Positions 54,613 through 62,610 of a stretch of 64,000 bases of DNA are shown here, piece by piece; position 1 is the stretch's first letter, and each line of letters begins with the position of its first letter. The DNA comes from a cf. Phormidesmis sp. LEGE 11477 (lineage in GTDB: Bacteria; Cyanobacteriota; Cyanobacteriia; Phormidesmidales; Phormidesmidaceae). The notes beneath the pieces were generated by a model. The model searched no databases, was not told the origin of the DNA, and worked only from the letters and a program-made list of their open reading frames with translations. Position numbers and translations under genes: made by a program. The stretch lies in the NCBI RefSeq assembly GCF_015207105.1, contig NZ_JADEXO010000016.1:1-64000 (forward strand), given 5' to 3'.

Positions 54613-55401
54613 ATGAAGCCAACTGCTATAGCTGTTTTTGATATTGATGGTGTGATTAGAGATGTCGGCGGATCTTATCGGCGGGCGATCGCAGATACCG
54701 TAGAACACTACACCAACGGTCACTATCGCCCCACCATAGAAGATATCGACCAGCTCAAAAGTGAAGGCATTTGGAACAACGACTGGAAAGCGTCAGAAGA
54801 GATGATCTCTCGCTACTACGCGCAGCAGCAGCAGCCAAAACCGACAGCTAGCTATGAAGAGATCACTGACTATTTTCAAAAACGCTATCGCGGCCCCGAT
54901 ACCGAAGATGCCGATCAGTGGACTGGATATATCTCTAGCGAGCCGCTGCTGGTAGACAAAAACTATCTAGCCACCCTCTCCCAATCTGGCGTTCCCTACG
55001 CTTTCTTCAGTGGGGCCACTCAAGGGTCTGCAAACTTTGTGCTGCAAAGACGAATTGGCCTGAAAGATCCTATCTTGGTGGCGATGGAAGATGCCCCTAG
55101 CAAGCCAGATCCCACTGGGCTGATGATGGCTGTGCGAGCTGTAGAGACCAGACAGTCTCTAGGCGAGAACTTACCAGTTATCTACGCGGGTGATACCGCA
55201 GCAGATATGAAAACTATCGTAGCTGCAAAACAACAGTTTCCAGAGAGAGAATGGTTAGCCATTGGAATTTTGCCACCTCATGCCCAAAAGAGTGAGATAT
55301 ATAAAGCGAATTATGCAGAGAAGTTGAAAACCGCAGGCGCACTCATCGTGATCGAGAACGTTCGACAATGTACAGCCGAACAGCTACAAAGTCTGTTATA
55401 G
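54613..55401 (+). CDS. HAD-superfamily hydrolase (TIGR01548-like)
   Basis: 263 residues. Motif I FDIDGVIRDVGGSY with the nucleophilic Asp, motif II FFSGATQG, motif III Lys in SKPDPTG, motif IV YAGDTAADMKTI. This cyanobacterial HAD subfamily is sometimes linked to imidazoleglycerol-phosphate metabolism but has no proven substrate. Start ATG 54613 is 12 bp from the divergent transporter start. Confidence 0.85.
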   Translation: MKPTAIAVFDIDGVIRDVGGSYRRAIADTVEHYTNGHYRPTIEDIDQLKSEGIWNNDWKASEEMISRYYAQQQQPKPTASYEEITDYFQKRYRGPDTEDADQWTGYISSEPLLVDKNYLATLSQSGVPYAFFSGATQGSANFVLQRRIGLKDPILVAMEDAPSKPDPTGLMMAVRAVETRQSLGENLPVIYAGDTAADMKTIVAAKQQFPEREWLAIGILPPHAQKSEIYKANYAEKLKTAGALIVIENVRQCTAEQLQSLL

Positions 55402-55421
55402 AAAACAACTGCTAGTTTTCA

Positions 55422-55586
55422 CTACTTGAGTTCAACGCCTCGGCACAGTTCACCGAGGGTAATCACACTGATGTAGAGTCGGGCATCTTGTTCGATAGCG
55501 TTGTGAAAAAACTGCTGAACACCAAAGTTAGCTTTGCGTCGTTTGCGTAATTCGCTGACGACATTGGTGTCAAGCAAGTACATCAT
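55422..55586 (-). pseudogene. Truncated VapC/FitB PIN-domain toxin
   Basis: About 54 residues: MMYLLDTNVVSELRKRRKANFGVQQFFHNAIEQDARLYISVITLGELCRGVELK. The first PIN acidic residue (LLDTNV) and the TLGEL Glu remain, but full toxins have about 130-140 residues with two more acidic residues. The frame stops at the end of the neighbouring HAD gene, so the second half is deleted. The start overlaps the antitoxin end. Confidence 0.8.
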
Positions 55587-55803
55587 GCACTGTGTCATCT
55601 TGCACTCGTTCAAAGTCTGAATCGTTACCTACGTTAGGAATCGAGCTGAGCACTTCAGCAAAGGATTTTTTAGCAGGTTGAAGTAAGACTTGTTCTAGGA
55701 TCTTGCGGTGCTCGGCTTCTGCACTAACACCGTGGCGACTAGCTCGTTGCTTCAGTGCTTTGACAATAGCGTCGTCGATGTTTCGGACAATCAAATTAGC
55801 CAT
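55570..55803 (-). CDS. FitA/VapB-type ribbon-helix-helix antitoxin
   Basis: 77 residues. MANLIVRNIDDAIVKALKQRASRHGVSAEAEHRKILEQVL is a FitA-like Arc-type DNA-binding domain; the C-terminal part would wrap the PIN toxin. Frame intact although the toxin is truncated. Confidence 0.88.
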   Translation of the reverse strand: MANLIVRNIDDAIVKALKQRASRHGVSAEAEHRKILEQVLLQPAKKSFAEVLSSIPNVGNDSDFERVQDDTVHDVLA

Positions 55804-55974
55804 AGCAGTATTTCTTAGACAGATGGACTATGGAAAAATGATATCAAAACGATATCATTGATATCATTCCTTGGGTTAGGTTGGCTTCAACTCGATGTAA
55901 TCCGAGTGTGTCAAAGGTATGAGCGATCGCCAAACTTACTTCCTAAAATATATGTGCTGGTTTGAGGTAGGTAG

Positions 55975-56937
55975 GTGGCAAAGTTAAAAAAGTTAGAACT
56001 TGCTTTAGAACAGATTAGAACAATTCAAAGATTAGAGACGTTGGCTGAAGGTGATGTTGTTGCATTACAGCGGATTCTGAAAGGAAAGCAGGCGATCGCA
56101 TTCCCCCCGACAACCAAACTCATCATCCGCCACCGTCTTACCCAGCTCATCCCCGATCTGATCGCGGCCTTCCAAAAGCTGCTTGATAAAGGTGCAAAGA
56201 CGGACCCCGGCTGTAGGGCAAAGTGGGCGATCGCAAACACCCTTTACCAGCTAGAACGGCCCGATACCGATCTCTTTTTATCCGGCATTCGCCATGTTCA
56301 GCTAGAACCCGTCTATGGTGGCACTATCGATACAGCCCCACCGCTACGCAGCCTGTGTGCATTGGGTTTAGTCCAAGCTAACTATCCCTATGTGCTTAAT
56401 GAATTAGCGGACTTACTGGCCGATGACGAACATGATGCTAGAGCCGGAGCTGCTCGTGCGATTGGCTACAGTCAAAACCCAGCAGGTATTCCATTGCTGC
56501 GGCTAAAGGTTCACGTTGGTGATCATGAGCCGCAGGTAATGTCTGAATGCTTTGTGGCGCTGCTTCAGCTTTCGAGCGATCAGTCTTCTATGGTTTTAGA
56601 GAGATTGGAGTCTGGTAGTGAAGCAGAACAAGAGCTAGCAGCGATCGCATTAGGAGAAGCCCGTATCCCCGAAGCTTTTGCCGCGATCAAACGTCAGTGG
56701 CAACGAACTCGTACCGCTGAGCTGCGTAGTATCTTTTTACTGGCGATCGCGACAATTAGAACAGAAGAGGCGATCGCGTTTTTGCTAACCTTGCTAGAGC
56801 GCGGCAATTCTCAAGATGCAACAGATGCGATCGCGGCTTTAGAAATCTATCGCGGCACCCCAGATATTTGGCAGCAAACCAAGCGAACCGCCGACCTCAG
56901 AGGCGATGCCAACTTGATAGACAGACTGAACCGATAG
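55975..56937 (+). CDS. HEAT-repeat protein
   Basis: 320 residues, GTG start. Residues about 130-290 form alpha-solenoid repeats (DDEHDARAGAARAIGYSQNPAGIPLL, EAEQELAAIALGEARIPEAF). Protein-protein scaffold or lyase-like role; the phycocyanobilin lyase E/F relatives share such repeats but there is no phycobilisome gene here. Confidence 0.78.
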   Translation: MAKLKKLELALEQIRTIQRLETLAEGDVVALQRILKGKQAIAFPPTTKLIIRHRLTQLIPDLIAAFQKLLDKGAKTDPGCRAKWAIANTLYQLERPDTDLFLSGIRHVQLEPVYGGTIDTAPPLRSLCALGLVQANYPYVLNELADLLADDEHDARAGAARAIGYSQNPAGIPLLRLKVHVGDHEPQVMSECFVALLQLSSDQSSMVLERLESGSEAEQELAAIALGEARIPEAFAAIKRQWQRTRTAELRSIFLLAIATIRTEEAIAFLLTLLERGNSQDATDAIAALEIYRGTPDIWQQTKRTADLRGDANLIDRLNR

Positions 56938-56943
56938 CGATCG

Positions 56944-57501
56944 CTATGCAGATGCTTTTTGCTTCCTGGTTTGTACTGTGGCCGGTGTTCTATTTTGCAG
57001 GTTAGGAGAAACTTTATGCTGGCTAAGCTGCTCGTGACGAATGCTGTACTGCCAGGAATCTGAAAAGACATATGGAATCCGATGATGCATATTCATCGTT
57101 TTCAGATTTTCCCACTCGTTTTGGTCTAGCCATACGCCGTGGCAGTAGCTACAGCGATCAATATAGAAGCTTAGACCCTTACCAACTCTGGCTTTTCGCA
57201 TCAGGCGAGCACAGTCAGCACAGAAATTTGCCGTCTCATTATCAGCAACAGGCAACAGCCCACTGTTTAATGTGACAAGTGTAGGCTTAGCGCTGTAGCT
57301 TTCTGCATGATGAATTTCTGCATGATGACTTCCTGAGTTGTGACTTTCACCAGAAGCATCAGACTTCTGCGAATCTAGCCACGTCCAATAGTGCTCAGAA
57401 GAGAGCCAGTGTCCAGAACACTGATTACACTTGCGTGCTAGCAAACCAACGTCTAGACTAATTTCCTCAAGCGAATCTGTACGACATATTGGACAGTTCA
57501 T
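56944..57501 (-). CDS. Protein with two TFIIB-type zinc ribbons
   Basis: About 185 residues from MNCPICRTD. Two zf-TFIIB motifs: CPIC ... CNQCSGHWL at the start and CADC ... CSYCHGVWLDQNEW about residues 105-140, separated by a Ser/His-rich linker (HNSGSHHAEIHHAES). Function unknown; convergent with the HEAT protein. Confidence 0.75.
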   Translation of the reverse strand: MNCPICRTDSLEEISLDVGLLARKCNQCSGHWLSSEHYWTWLDSQKSDASGESHNSGSHHAEIHHAESYSAKPTLVTLNSGLLPVADNETANFCADCARLMRKARVGKGLSFYIDRCSYCHGVWLDQNEWENLKTMNMHHRIPYVFSDSWQYSIRHEQLSQHKVSPNLQNRTPATVQTRKQKASA

Positions 57502-57628
57502 AGTAGTTACACAGTATAGTTGGCAGATGCTCTTGACTACGAACATACCCAGTTCTCAGAAAAGATCGTGTGGCATGTTCACAGCTATCAGAAAATATTC
57601 CAGCTTTTCTGCGAACAGAACAGAGAAT

Positions 57629-58687
57629 TTAGCTTTCCTTAAGAAAATGCGGCCATTCTCTCAGAGATTCTACGGATCTAACAATATTCATACCCGCTTG
57701 TTCAAAATGCTGATAGGTCTCATTAGCTGACTGAGTGAAGTCAACCACATCAGGAACGACTACAGGCGACGTACAGTCTTCTAGTAAGTATATTTTTTTC
57801 GCTAGATCTAGGTCGCGGCTTTTGATCTCGCTGAGCAAATCACTAACCGTCCAGGCGACACAGTGGCTCTTGGCCTGTCCAGCGATGATAACGGCATCGA
57901 ATTCAAGCAAATGTTGAATCAGTCGATTGTTCTTCTGGGCGATCGCCTGCCCTTGGCCATCCGCTAACACTTCGGGGCTTAGAACAGAATAGTTTTCAGT
58001 CAAGGGATTATCGCCTTTGATCTCAAAGCGAGTAGGGTGAGAGCGCACCATACTATGAAAGAAGCAGGCTTCCTCGAAAGCGGGTACTAGGGCATGACCA
58101 ATGCCGCCCAACATGGAATGGTAGGGCCAGATGGTGAGGGGATATTTACCGCGATCACTCAATTCTTGAACATAGTGATAGGCAAAAGCAGCCGCGTTTG
58201 GTCTGGTATCGCCAGGCTGCCGACTAGACTGGTAATAGGAGAGGTCTTTGGCTATGACTGGGTTTACTTGCCATTTTTTCTGTTCTACTTCATCAAACGA
58301 AATCATCGTCATCGGCGCTGGGTGTTCGCCTGCATCGTTCACCCAAAAAACAGAGTGAAAAATCTGAACGGCATTATGAGTATCCATGGTTGGAATAATC
58401 TCTGTAATCTCACCTAGATTACGATAGATGAATTCACACAGTCGCCTGGTATCTTCTACCGCGCCCACCCCAGAGCGACCGCCCACAAATAGCTCAAACT
58501 CTGGTTGACAGAATGTGTTTTGGACATCAATAGCTAGCAGACAAACGCGAGCGGTGTCGGTATGCGATGCGATCGTTTTGTGGGTTTGACGATAGGCGAT
58601 CGCATCTGCGGCCCGCTGCTGATAGGGGACACGCCAAACTTGGCCAACGGTTTCTGAAGTGAAGAAGGCAGGAATAGGAGTCGTCAT
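57629..58687 (-). CDS. Isochorismatase-fold hydrolase, nicotinamidase-like
   Basis: 352 residues from ATG 58687. The catalytic Asp is in LAIDVQNTFC and the catalytic Cys in AGQAKSHCVAWTVSDLL, as in nicotinamidase. Longer than bacterial PncA (about 210), with an insertion in the middle. ATGA overlap with the ADP-ribosylglycohydrolase gene shows translational coupling. The NrtR neighbour supports a role in NAD salvage, but the substrate is unproven. Confidence 0.82.
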   Translation of the reverse strand: MTTPIPAFFTSETVGQVWRVPYQQRAADAIAYRQTHKTIASHTDTARVCLLAIDVQNTFCQPEFELFVGGRSGVGAVEDTRRLCEFIYRNLGEITEIIPTMDTHNAVQIFHSVFWVNDAGEHPAPMTMISFDEVEQKKWQVNPVIAKDLSYYQSSRQPGDTRPNAAAFAYHYVQELSDRGKYPLTIWPYHSMLGGIGHALVPAFEEACFFHSMVRSHPTRFEIKGDNPLTENYSVLSPEVLADGQGQAIAQKNNRLIQHLLEFDAVIIAGQAKSHCVAWTVSDLLSEIKSRDLDLAKKIYLLEDCTSPVVVPDVVDFTQSANETYQHFEQAGMNIVRSVESLREWPHFLKES

Positions 58688-59505
58688 GCTGGGGAAAGAG
58701 GGAGTAGAGAGGAATAGTTCTTGGTATAGCGATCGCAAAACTTCAGAGTCATCTGGCGCAGCGGTACATCTAGCCGACGCAGACATTCTTGAGCGATCGC
58801 GTCTGGCACACCGCCGTAAAAAGCTTCGGCAATACTTCCTGTAATCGCTCCCATCGTATCGGTATCACCGCCCAAAGAAATCGCATTGCGAATAGCATCT
58901 TCAAAATCCGCTGACTCTAAAAAAGCAATCATTGATTCGGGCACGCTTCCGTGACAAGATTCACAGAAGGCATAAGTAGGGCGAATATCTGACAAAGTGC
59001 GACTGAGATTGTATTCAAAAGTTTGTTCTATAAACGCTTTGATGGTCTGTTTGTCATGCTGATTACGTGCCAAAAAGATAGCAGCAGCGGTGGCCTGAGC
59101 GCCCTTGATGCCTTCAGGATGATTGTGGGTCACGGCGGCGGACTGTTTCGCCGCATCTAGAACCTTGTGCATAGTATCGCAGGCAAATCCTATGGGGCTA
59201 ACGCGCATCGCCGAACCATTACCCCAACTGTTGTATGGCTGTAAGCTGGCTGATTGTGCCCACTGACTAAACCGAGCCCCATAGCCACCCATAGGATGCG
59301 GATATCTTTGAGCGTAGCGCTTGATCGCAGCAGCATAGTTACCACCATCGCTGTCATTGTGCAAAACTACATCGGCCACAGCAATAGATAAGATGCTGTC
59401 GTCTGTAAAACTAGACTGGGCAGTGAACAAATCAAAATCCTTACGCTTAGTTTGATTAAACTCGTAGACTGAACCGATGATGTCGCCTGCGATCGCACCC
59501 AACAT
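58684..59505 (-). CDS. ADP-ribosylglycohydrolase family protein
   Basis: 273 residues from MLGAIAGD (the frame opens five codons earlier). Magnesium-site blocks SFTDDSILSIAVA and LGGDTDTMGAITGSIAEA match the DraG/ARH family, which removes ADP-ribose from proteins or hydrolyses related compounds. First gene of the operon with the nicotinamidase-like protein, divergent from nrtR. Confidence 0.9.
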   Translation of the reverse strand: MLGAIAGDIIGSVYEFNQTKRKDFDLFTAQSSFTDDSILSIAVADVVLHNDSDGGNYAAAIKRYAQRYPHPMGGYGARFSQWAQSASLQPYNSWGNGSAMRVSPIGFACDTMHKVLDAAKQSAAVTHNHPEGIKGAQATAAAIFLARNQHDKQTIKAFIEQTFEYNLSRTLSDIRPTYAFCESCHGSVPESMIAFLESADFEDAIRNAISLGGDTDTMGAITGSIAEAFYGGVPDAIAQECLRRLDVPLRQMTLKFCDRYTKNYSSLLPLSPA

Positions 59506-59526
59506 AAATAAACCTCTCAAACCGAC

Positions 59527-59547
59527 TTAGTGTTAAAATCACACTAA
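59527..59547. promoter_or_regulatory. Putative NrtR operator
   Basis: Perfect palindrome TTAGTGT-N7-ACACTAA, 21 bp, in the divergent region between the ADP-ribosylglycohydrolase gene and nrtR. NrtR regulators bind 21-bp palindromes next to NAD genes. Confidence 0.75.
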
Positions 59548-59631
59548 TGCATCCGTTATAGCGAAGTGACAGGCATAGCGTCAAGTCATTTCTATCTTCA
59601 TTTCAGCAATTCATCTCTTCAGCAAACAGTC

Positions 59632-60324
59632 ATGAGCTATACCTACGAATATCCTCGGCCTGCGTTGACCGTAGACTGCGTTGTTTTCGGCCTACAGCAG
59701 AATGCCGCCTTGAAGGTACTGCTCATTCGCCGCAAACTCGACCCCTTCAAGGGGGATTGGGCTTTGCCAGGAGGGTTTGTACAGATTTCAGAATCTGTAG
59801 ATGCCGCAGCGGCTAGGGAGCTAAAAGAAGAAACAGGAGTGGATAATGCCTATTTAGAACAGCTTTATACCTTTGGCCAGCCCGATCGAGATCCGCGCGA
59901 AAGGGTGGTCTCTGTCGCCTATTATGCGCTCGTTAACTTGTCGGAGCATACTTTGCAAGCGGCGACAGATGCTTCTGATGCCCGGTGGTTTGAGCTATCG
60001 GTGGTGCCGCCGATGGGATTTGATCATCGTCAGATTTTGGAGTGTGCGATCGCCCGCCTTCGAGCCAAAATTCGCTATGAACCGATTGGCTTTGAGCTAT
60101 TGCCCAAAATGTTCACACTATCCCAACTACAACAGCTATACGAACAGATTTTAGAGAGAGACTTAGACAAGAGAAACTTTCGCGCCAAGCTATTAAAAAT
60201 GGATCTGTTGATCGACACGCAACAAAAAGAAACAGGTGTAGCGCACCGTGCGGCAAAGCTATATAGATTTGATATGAATAAATATCAGTCACTGAAGAGA
60301 AAAGGATTTAGCTTCGACCTATAG
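59632..60324 (+). CDS. nrtR: NrtR-type Nudix regulator of NAD metabolism
   Basis: 230 residues. N-terminal Nudix domain with a complete Nudix box (GFVQISESV ... RELKEETGV), so ADP-ribose hydrolysis may be retained. The C-terminal part [30 protein letters not shown] is the NrtR winged helix. In characterised bacteria NrtR represses NAD synthesis or salvage genes and is released by ADP-ribose. The frame opens 22 codons earlier; ATG 59632 gives the family N-terminus. Confidence 0.87.
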   Translation: MSYTYEYPRPALTVDCVVFGLQQNAALKVLLIRRKLDPFKGDWALPGGFVQISESVDAAAARELKEETGVDNAYLEQLYTFGQPDRDPRERVVSVAYYALVNLSEHTLQAATDASDARWFELSVVPPMGFDHRQILECAIARLRAKIRYEPIGFELLPKMFTLSQLQQLYEQILERDLDKRNFRAKLLKMDLLIDTQQKETGVAHRAAKLYRFDMNKYQSLKRKGFSFDL

Positions 60325-60396
60325 ACTCTCGTAGTGATAACGACAAGCAATAATAGTGATGTGTTGGTCGCTCACAGCGTACACAAGACGATACGA
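60319..60396 (-). pseudogene. C-terminal remnant of a YoeB toxin
   Basis: Directly after the antitoxin stop, in the same frame, the sequence reads [25 protein letters not shown] and ends. This matches the last about 25 residues of YoeB (HRLVY ... II.CRYHY). The first about 60 residues are missing, as though a deletion joined the antitoxin end to the toxin end. It overlaps the 3' end of nrtR on the opposite strand. Confidence 0.75.
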
Positions 60397-60651
60397 TCAT
60401 TCCTCTATCAGCTTCTTCGGTGTAACCAGTCCCGCACGATACTGAGCGATAGATTCCCTCAAGTTTGCAGCGTTGGCGGGAGACTTCAGTAGATAGAGAG
60501 TTTCCATCAGGCTGTCGAAGTATTGGCGTGACATAATTACGACGTCTTCGGCATCGTGCCTAGTAACAACGGTATAATCTGCATCGTCAACAACCCGATT
60601 CAAGACGGTGCCGAGTTCACGCTTAGCTTCATTGAATGTGACTATTTCCAT
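60397..60651 (-). CDS. YefM/Phd-family antitoxin (orphan)
   Basis: 84 residues. MEIVTFNEAKRELGTVLNRVVDDADYTVVTRHDAEDVVIMSRQYFDSLMETLYLLKSP is the complete YefM core. Its YoeB partner survives only as a C-terminal scrap. Confidence 0.9.
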   Translation of the reverse strand: MEIVTFNEAKRELGTVLNRVVDDADYTVVTRHDAEDVVIMSRQYFDSLMETLYLLKSPANAANLRESIAQYRAGLVTPKKLIEE

Positions 60652-60765
60652 TGCAATGCCTGTTCGTAATGATGCTTGTTAATGATAGCAATACAAATAA
60701 TCCGGTGTCTGCAACTGTACACGGTTCAAAGTATTCAAGGCTAAGTCGTAGGGAGCGATCAAAAA

Positions 60766-61950
60766 ATGGATGAATATCAGGAGGTAAATCGGGTCGGTGT
60801 GATCGGAGGCGGACAGCTCGCCTGGATGATGGCAGATGGTGCTGAAGCGCTGAATATTGAGCTGCATGTTCAAACACCGAGCTATGAAGATCCAGCAGTC
60901 GTGATCGCACACACTACTCTAATTGGCGAGGTTGACGATGCGACTGTGACCGCTCAGCTCGCTGAGCATTGCGATGTGATTACGTTTGAAAATGAATTTA
61001 TTGATTTATCAGCGCTACGCCAGCTAGCTGAGCAGATTGAGCGCCAAACAGACAAGCGTAAAGCTATGTTTGCGCCGTCACTCGACGCGCTTTCGCCGTT
61101 GCTAGATAAGTATGATCAGCGACTGTATTGCGATCGCCTCCAGCTTCCTTCTCCTCCATTCACCACCCTGCAAAGCCAAGCCGATCTACCTAGCCTTGCC
61201 GAAAAAGTCGCTTCGATTGGTCTGCCATTAGCGCTCAAAACTCGCCGACACGGTTACGACGGTCAGGGTACTTTCATTCTCAAAACGCTAGCAGACGTAG
61301 AAGCTACCTGGAAACAGCTAGGCTATCAACCCGTGTTGCTAGAAGCCTTTGTCGAGTTTGAAAAAGAGCTAGCGATCATGGTAGCAAGGACGGCTGCAGG
61401 TGAGGTGGCGGTGTATCCGGTGGTAGAAACCGAGCAGATCGACCAGGTCTGTCGCCGGGTGATTGCGCCTGCTCGGGTTGACTCGGCCATTGCTGAAAAA
61501 GTAAGGGCGATCGCAACTACCTTAATCACCCACCTAAAGTTCGTTGGCGTCCTCGGTATAGAGCTATTCTTAACAGCTCAGGGCAAAGTCACCATTAACG
61601 AAATCGCCCCACGCACTCATAACTCTGGGCATTACACGCTAGATGCCTGCGTTACGTCTCAATTTGAGCAACAGCTTAGAGCCGTGTCTAACCGCCCATT
61701 AGGATCTACCGATTTAACAAGAGCTGGCGCAGTTATGGTCAATCTTTTGGGCACTGACTCTACCACCAGCGATTATCAAAGCAAACGCGAGGCGCTATCA
61801 AAGATTCCTGACGCTCATGTCTATTGGTATGGGAAAAAGCGATCGCGTCCGGGGCGAAAGATGGGGCATGTAACCATCTTGACAGACACTCCAAACGACG
61901 ACGAGGCAATAGCTAAAGCGATCAAAGCAGTCGAAGATCTGTGGTACTAG
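60766..61950 (+). CDS. purK: N5-carboxyaminoimidazole ribonucleotide synthase
   Basis: 394 residues, ATP-grasp enzyme of purine synthesis. VGVIGGGQLAWMM at the N-terminus, DKYDQRLYCDRLQLPSPPF and KTRRHGYDGQGTF in the ATP-grasp, and NEIAPRTHNSGHYTLDACVTSQFEQQLRA. The C-terminal MGHVTI block is intact. In cyanobacteria purK is typically followed by the 6S RNA gene, as here. Confidence 0.95.
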   Translation: MDEYQEVNRVGVIGGGQLAWMMADGAEALNIELHVQTPSYEDPAVVIAHTTLIGEVDDATVTAQLAEHCDVITFENEFIDLSALRQLAEQIERQTDKRKAMFAPSLDALSPLLDKYDQRLYCDRLQLPSPPFTTLQSQADLPSLAEKVASIGLPLALKTRRHGYDGQGTFILKTLADVEATWKQLGYQPVLLEAFVEFEKELAIMVARTAAGEVAVYPVVETEQIDQVCRRVIAPARVDSAIAEKVRAIATTLITHLKFVGVLGIELFLTAQGKVTINEIAPRTHNSGHYTLDACVTSQFEQQLRAVSNRPLGSTDLTRAGAVMVNLLGTDSTTSDYQSKREALSKIPDAHVYWYGKKRSRPGRKMGHVTILTDTPNDDEAIAKAIKAVEDLWY

Positions 61951-62104
61951 CCTCGATATAAGTTTCTACGACTTTTGAAAATCTAATTGATAGGGCGAAT
62001 AACCGTCATGCTTCTGTATGGATTTACCCTTGTCGATCATAGGAAGCAGTTCGCTATCATAGTCGCATGTTCGGCTACGGCGTTGGTGACTGCCAACAAT
62101 GTTT

Positions 62105-62280
62105 TCTGATCTATGTTTTTCATTTGTAGGGTATCGAGATGCTCTGGCGGCAGTATACCGAGCTTGGCCTGATTGGGCTTGTCCCAACTAGCCCTGTACT
62201 TGGAAACTATAAGCCTATAGCCGAGATTCCCACCTGGTCACCCCAGGTCAAAAACTGAGGTAAGACGGCGCTGCGGTCGA
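62105..62280 (+). ncRNA. ssaA: 6S RNA
   Basis: Identified mainly by position: the cyanobacterial 6S RNA gene lies directly downstream of purK. The roughly 180-nt stretch has an apical helix (CTTGGC with GCCGAG, using one G-U pair; GGGCT with AGCCC at the tip) and a small hairpin ACCTGG/CCAGGT at about 62232-62248 on the 3' strand of the central bubble, a feature described for cyanobacterial 6S RNAs. 6S RNA binds RNA polymerase holoenzyme as a promoter mimic. Ends are approximate. Confidence 0.7.
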
Positions 62281-62290
62281 ACTAATTAAG

Positions 62291-62316
62291 ATCCTTTCCT
62301 TCGGGTAAGGATTTTT
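62291..62316 (+). terminator. Terminator after the 6S RNA region
   Basis: ATCCTT (62291-62296) and AAGGAT (62307-62312), with inner CC/GG pairing around a TTCG loop, then TTTTTGCTTTT. Confidence 0.7.
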
Positions 62317-62610
62317 GCTTTTAAAAAGCGTCTTTTGAAGTGGTTTTGAGCAAAGTTTTTAGACAAGTTTCAGTTTGTTTTACGCCTTGGTACTTCCCCG
62401 ACTAATCGCGCTCATGACCGCGCTCATGACTGAGAGTGCTATTCTGCTGAAGATATCTCTGTCCCTTCTAACTTTGCCTTTTCCCTTTGCCTTTCACCTT
62501 CGATAGATAAACAGGTCTCATAAACAGGTTGGTCATCTACGCCCTACAAATCTCATAGTCCCTAGCGATTCAACTATCTAGTCAACAGCCCTTACTCCTA
62601 CCTGCTCTCC

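Larger units (their letters stand above)
61951..62610. other. Gene-free region downstream of purK
   Basis: 660 bp. Holds the 6S RNA candidate and a terminator; 61951-62100 and 62317-62610 show no recognised gene. A 73-codon frame on the minus strand (61966-62187) is not credible. Confidence 0.55.

Noticed and set aside
61966-62187. 73-codon minus-strand frame downstream of purK
   Set aside because: Overlaps the 6S RNA candidate antisense and matches no family I know.
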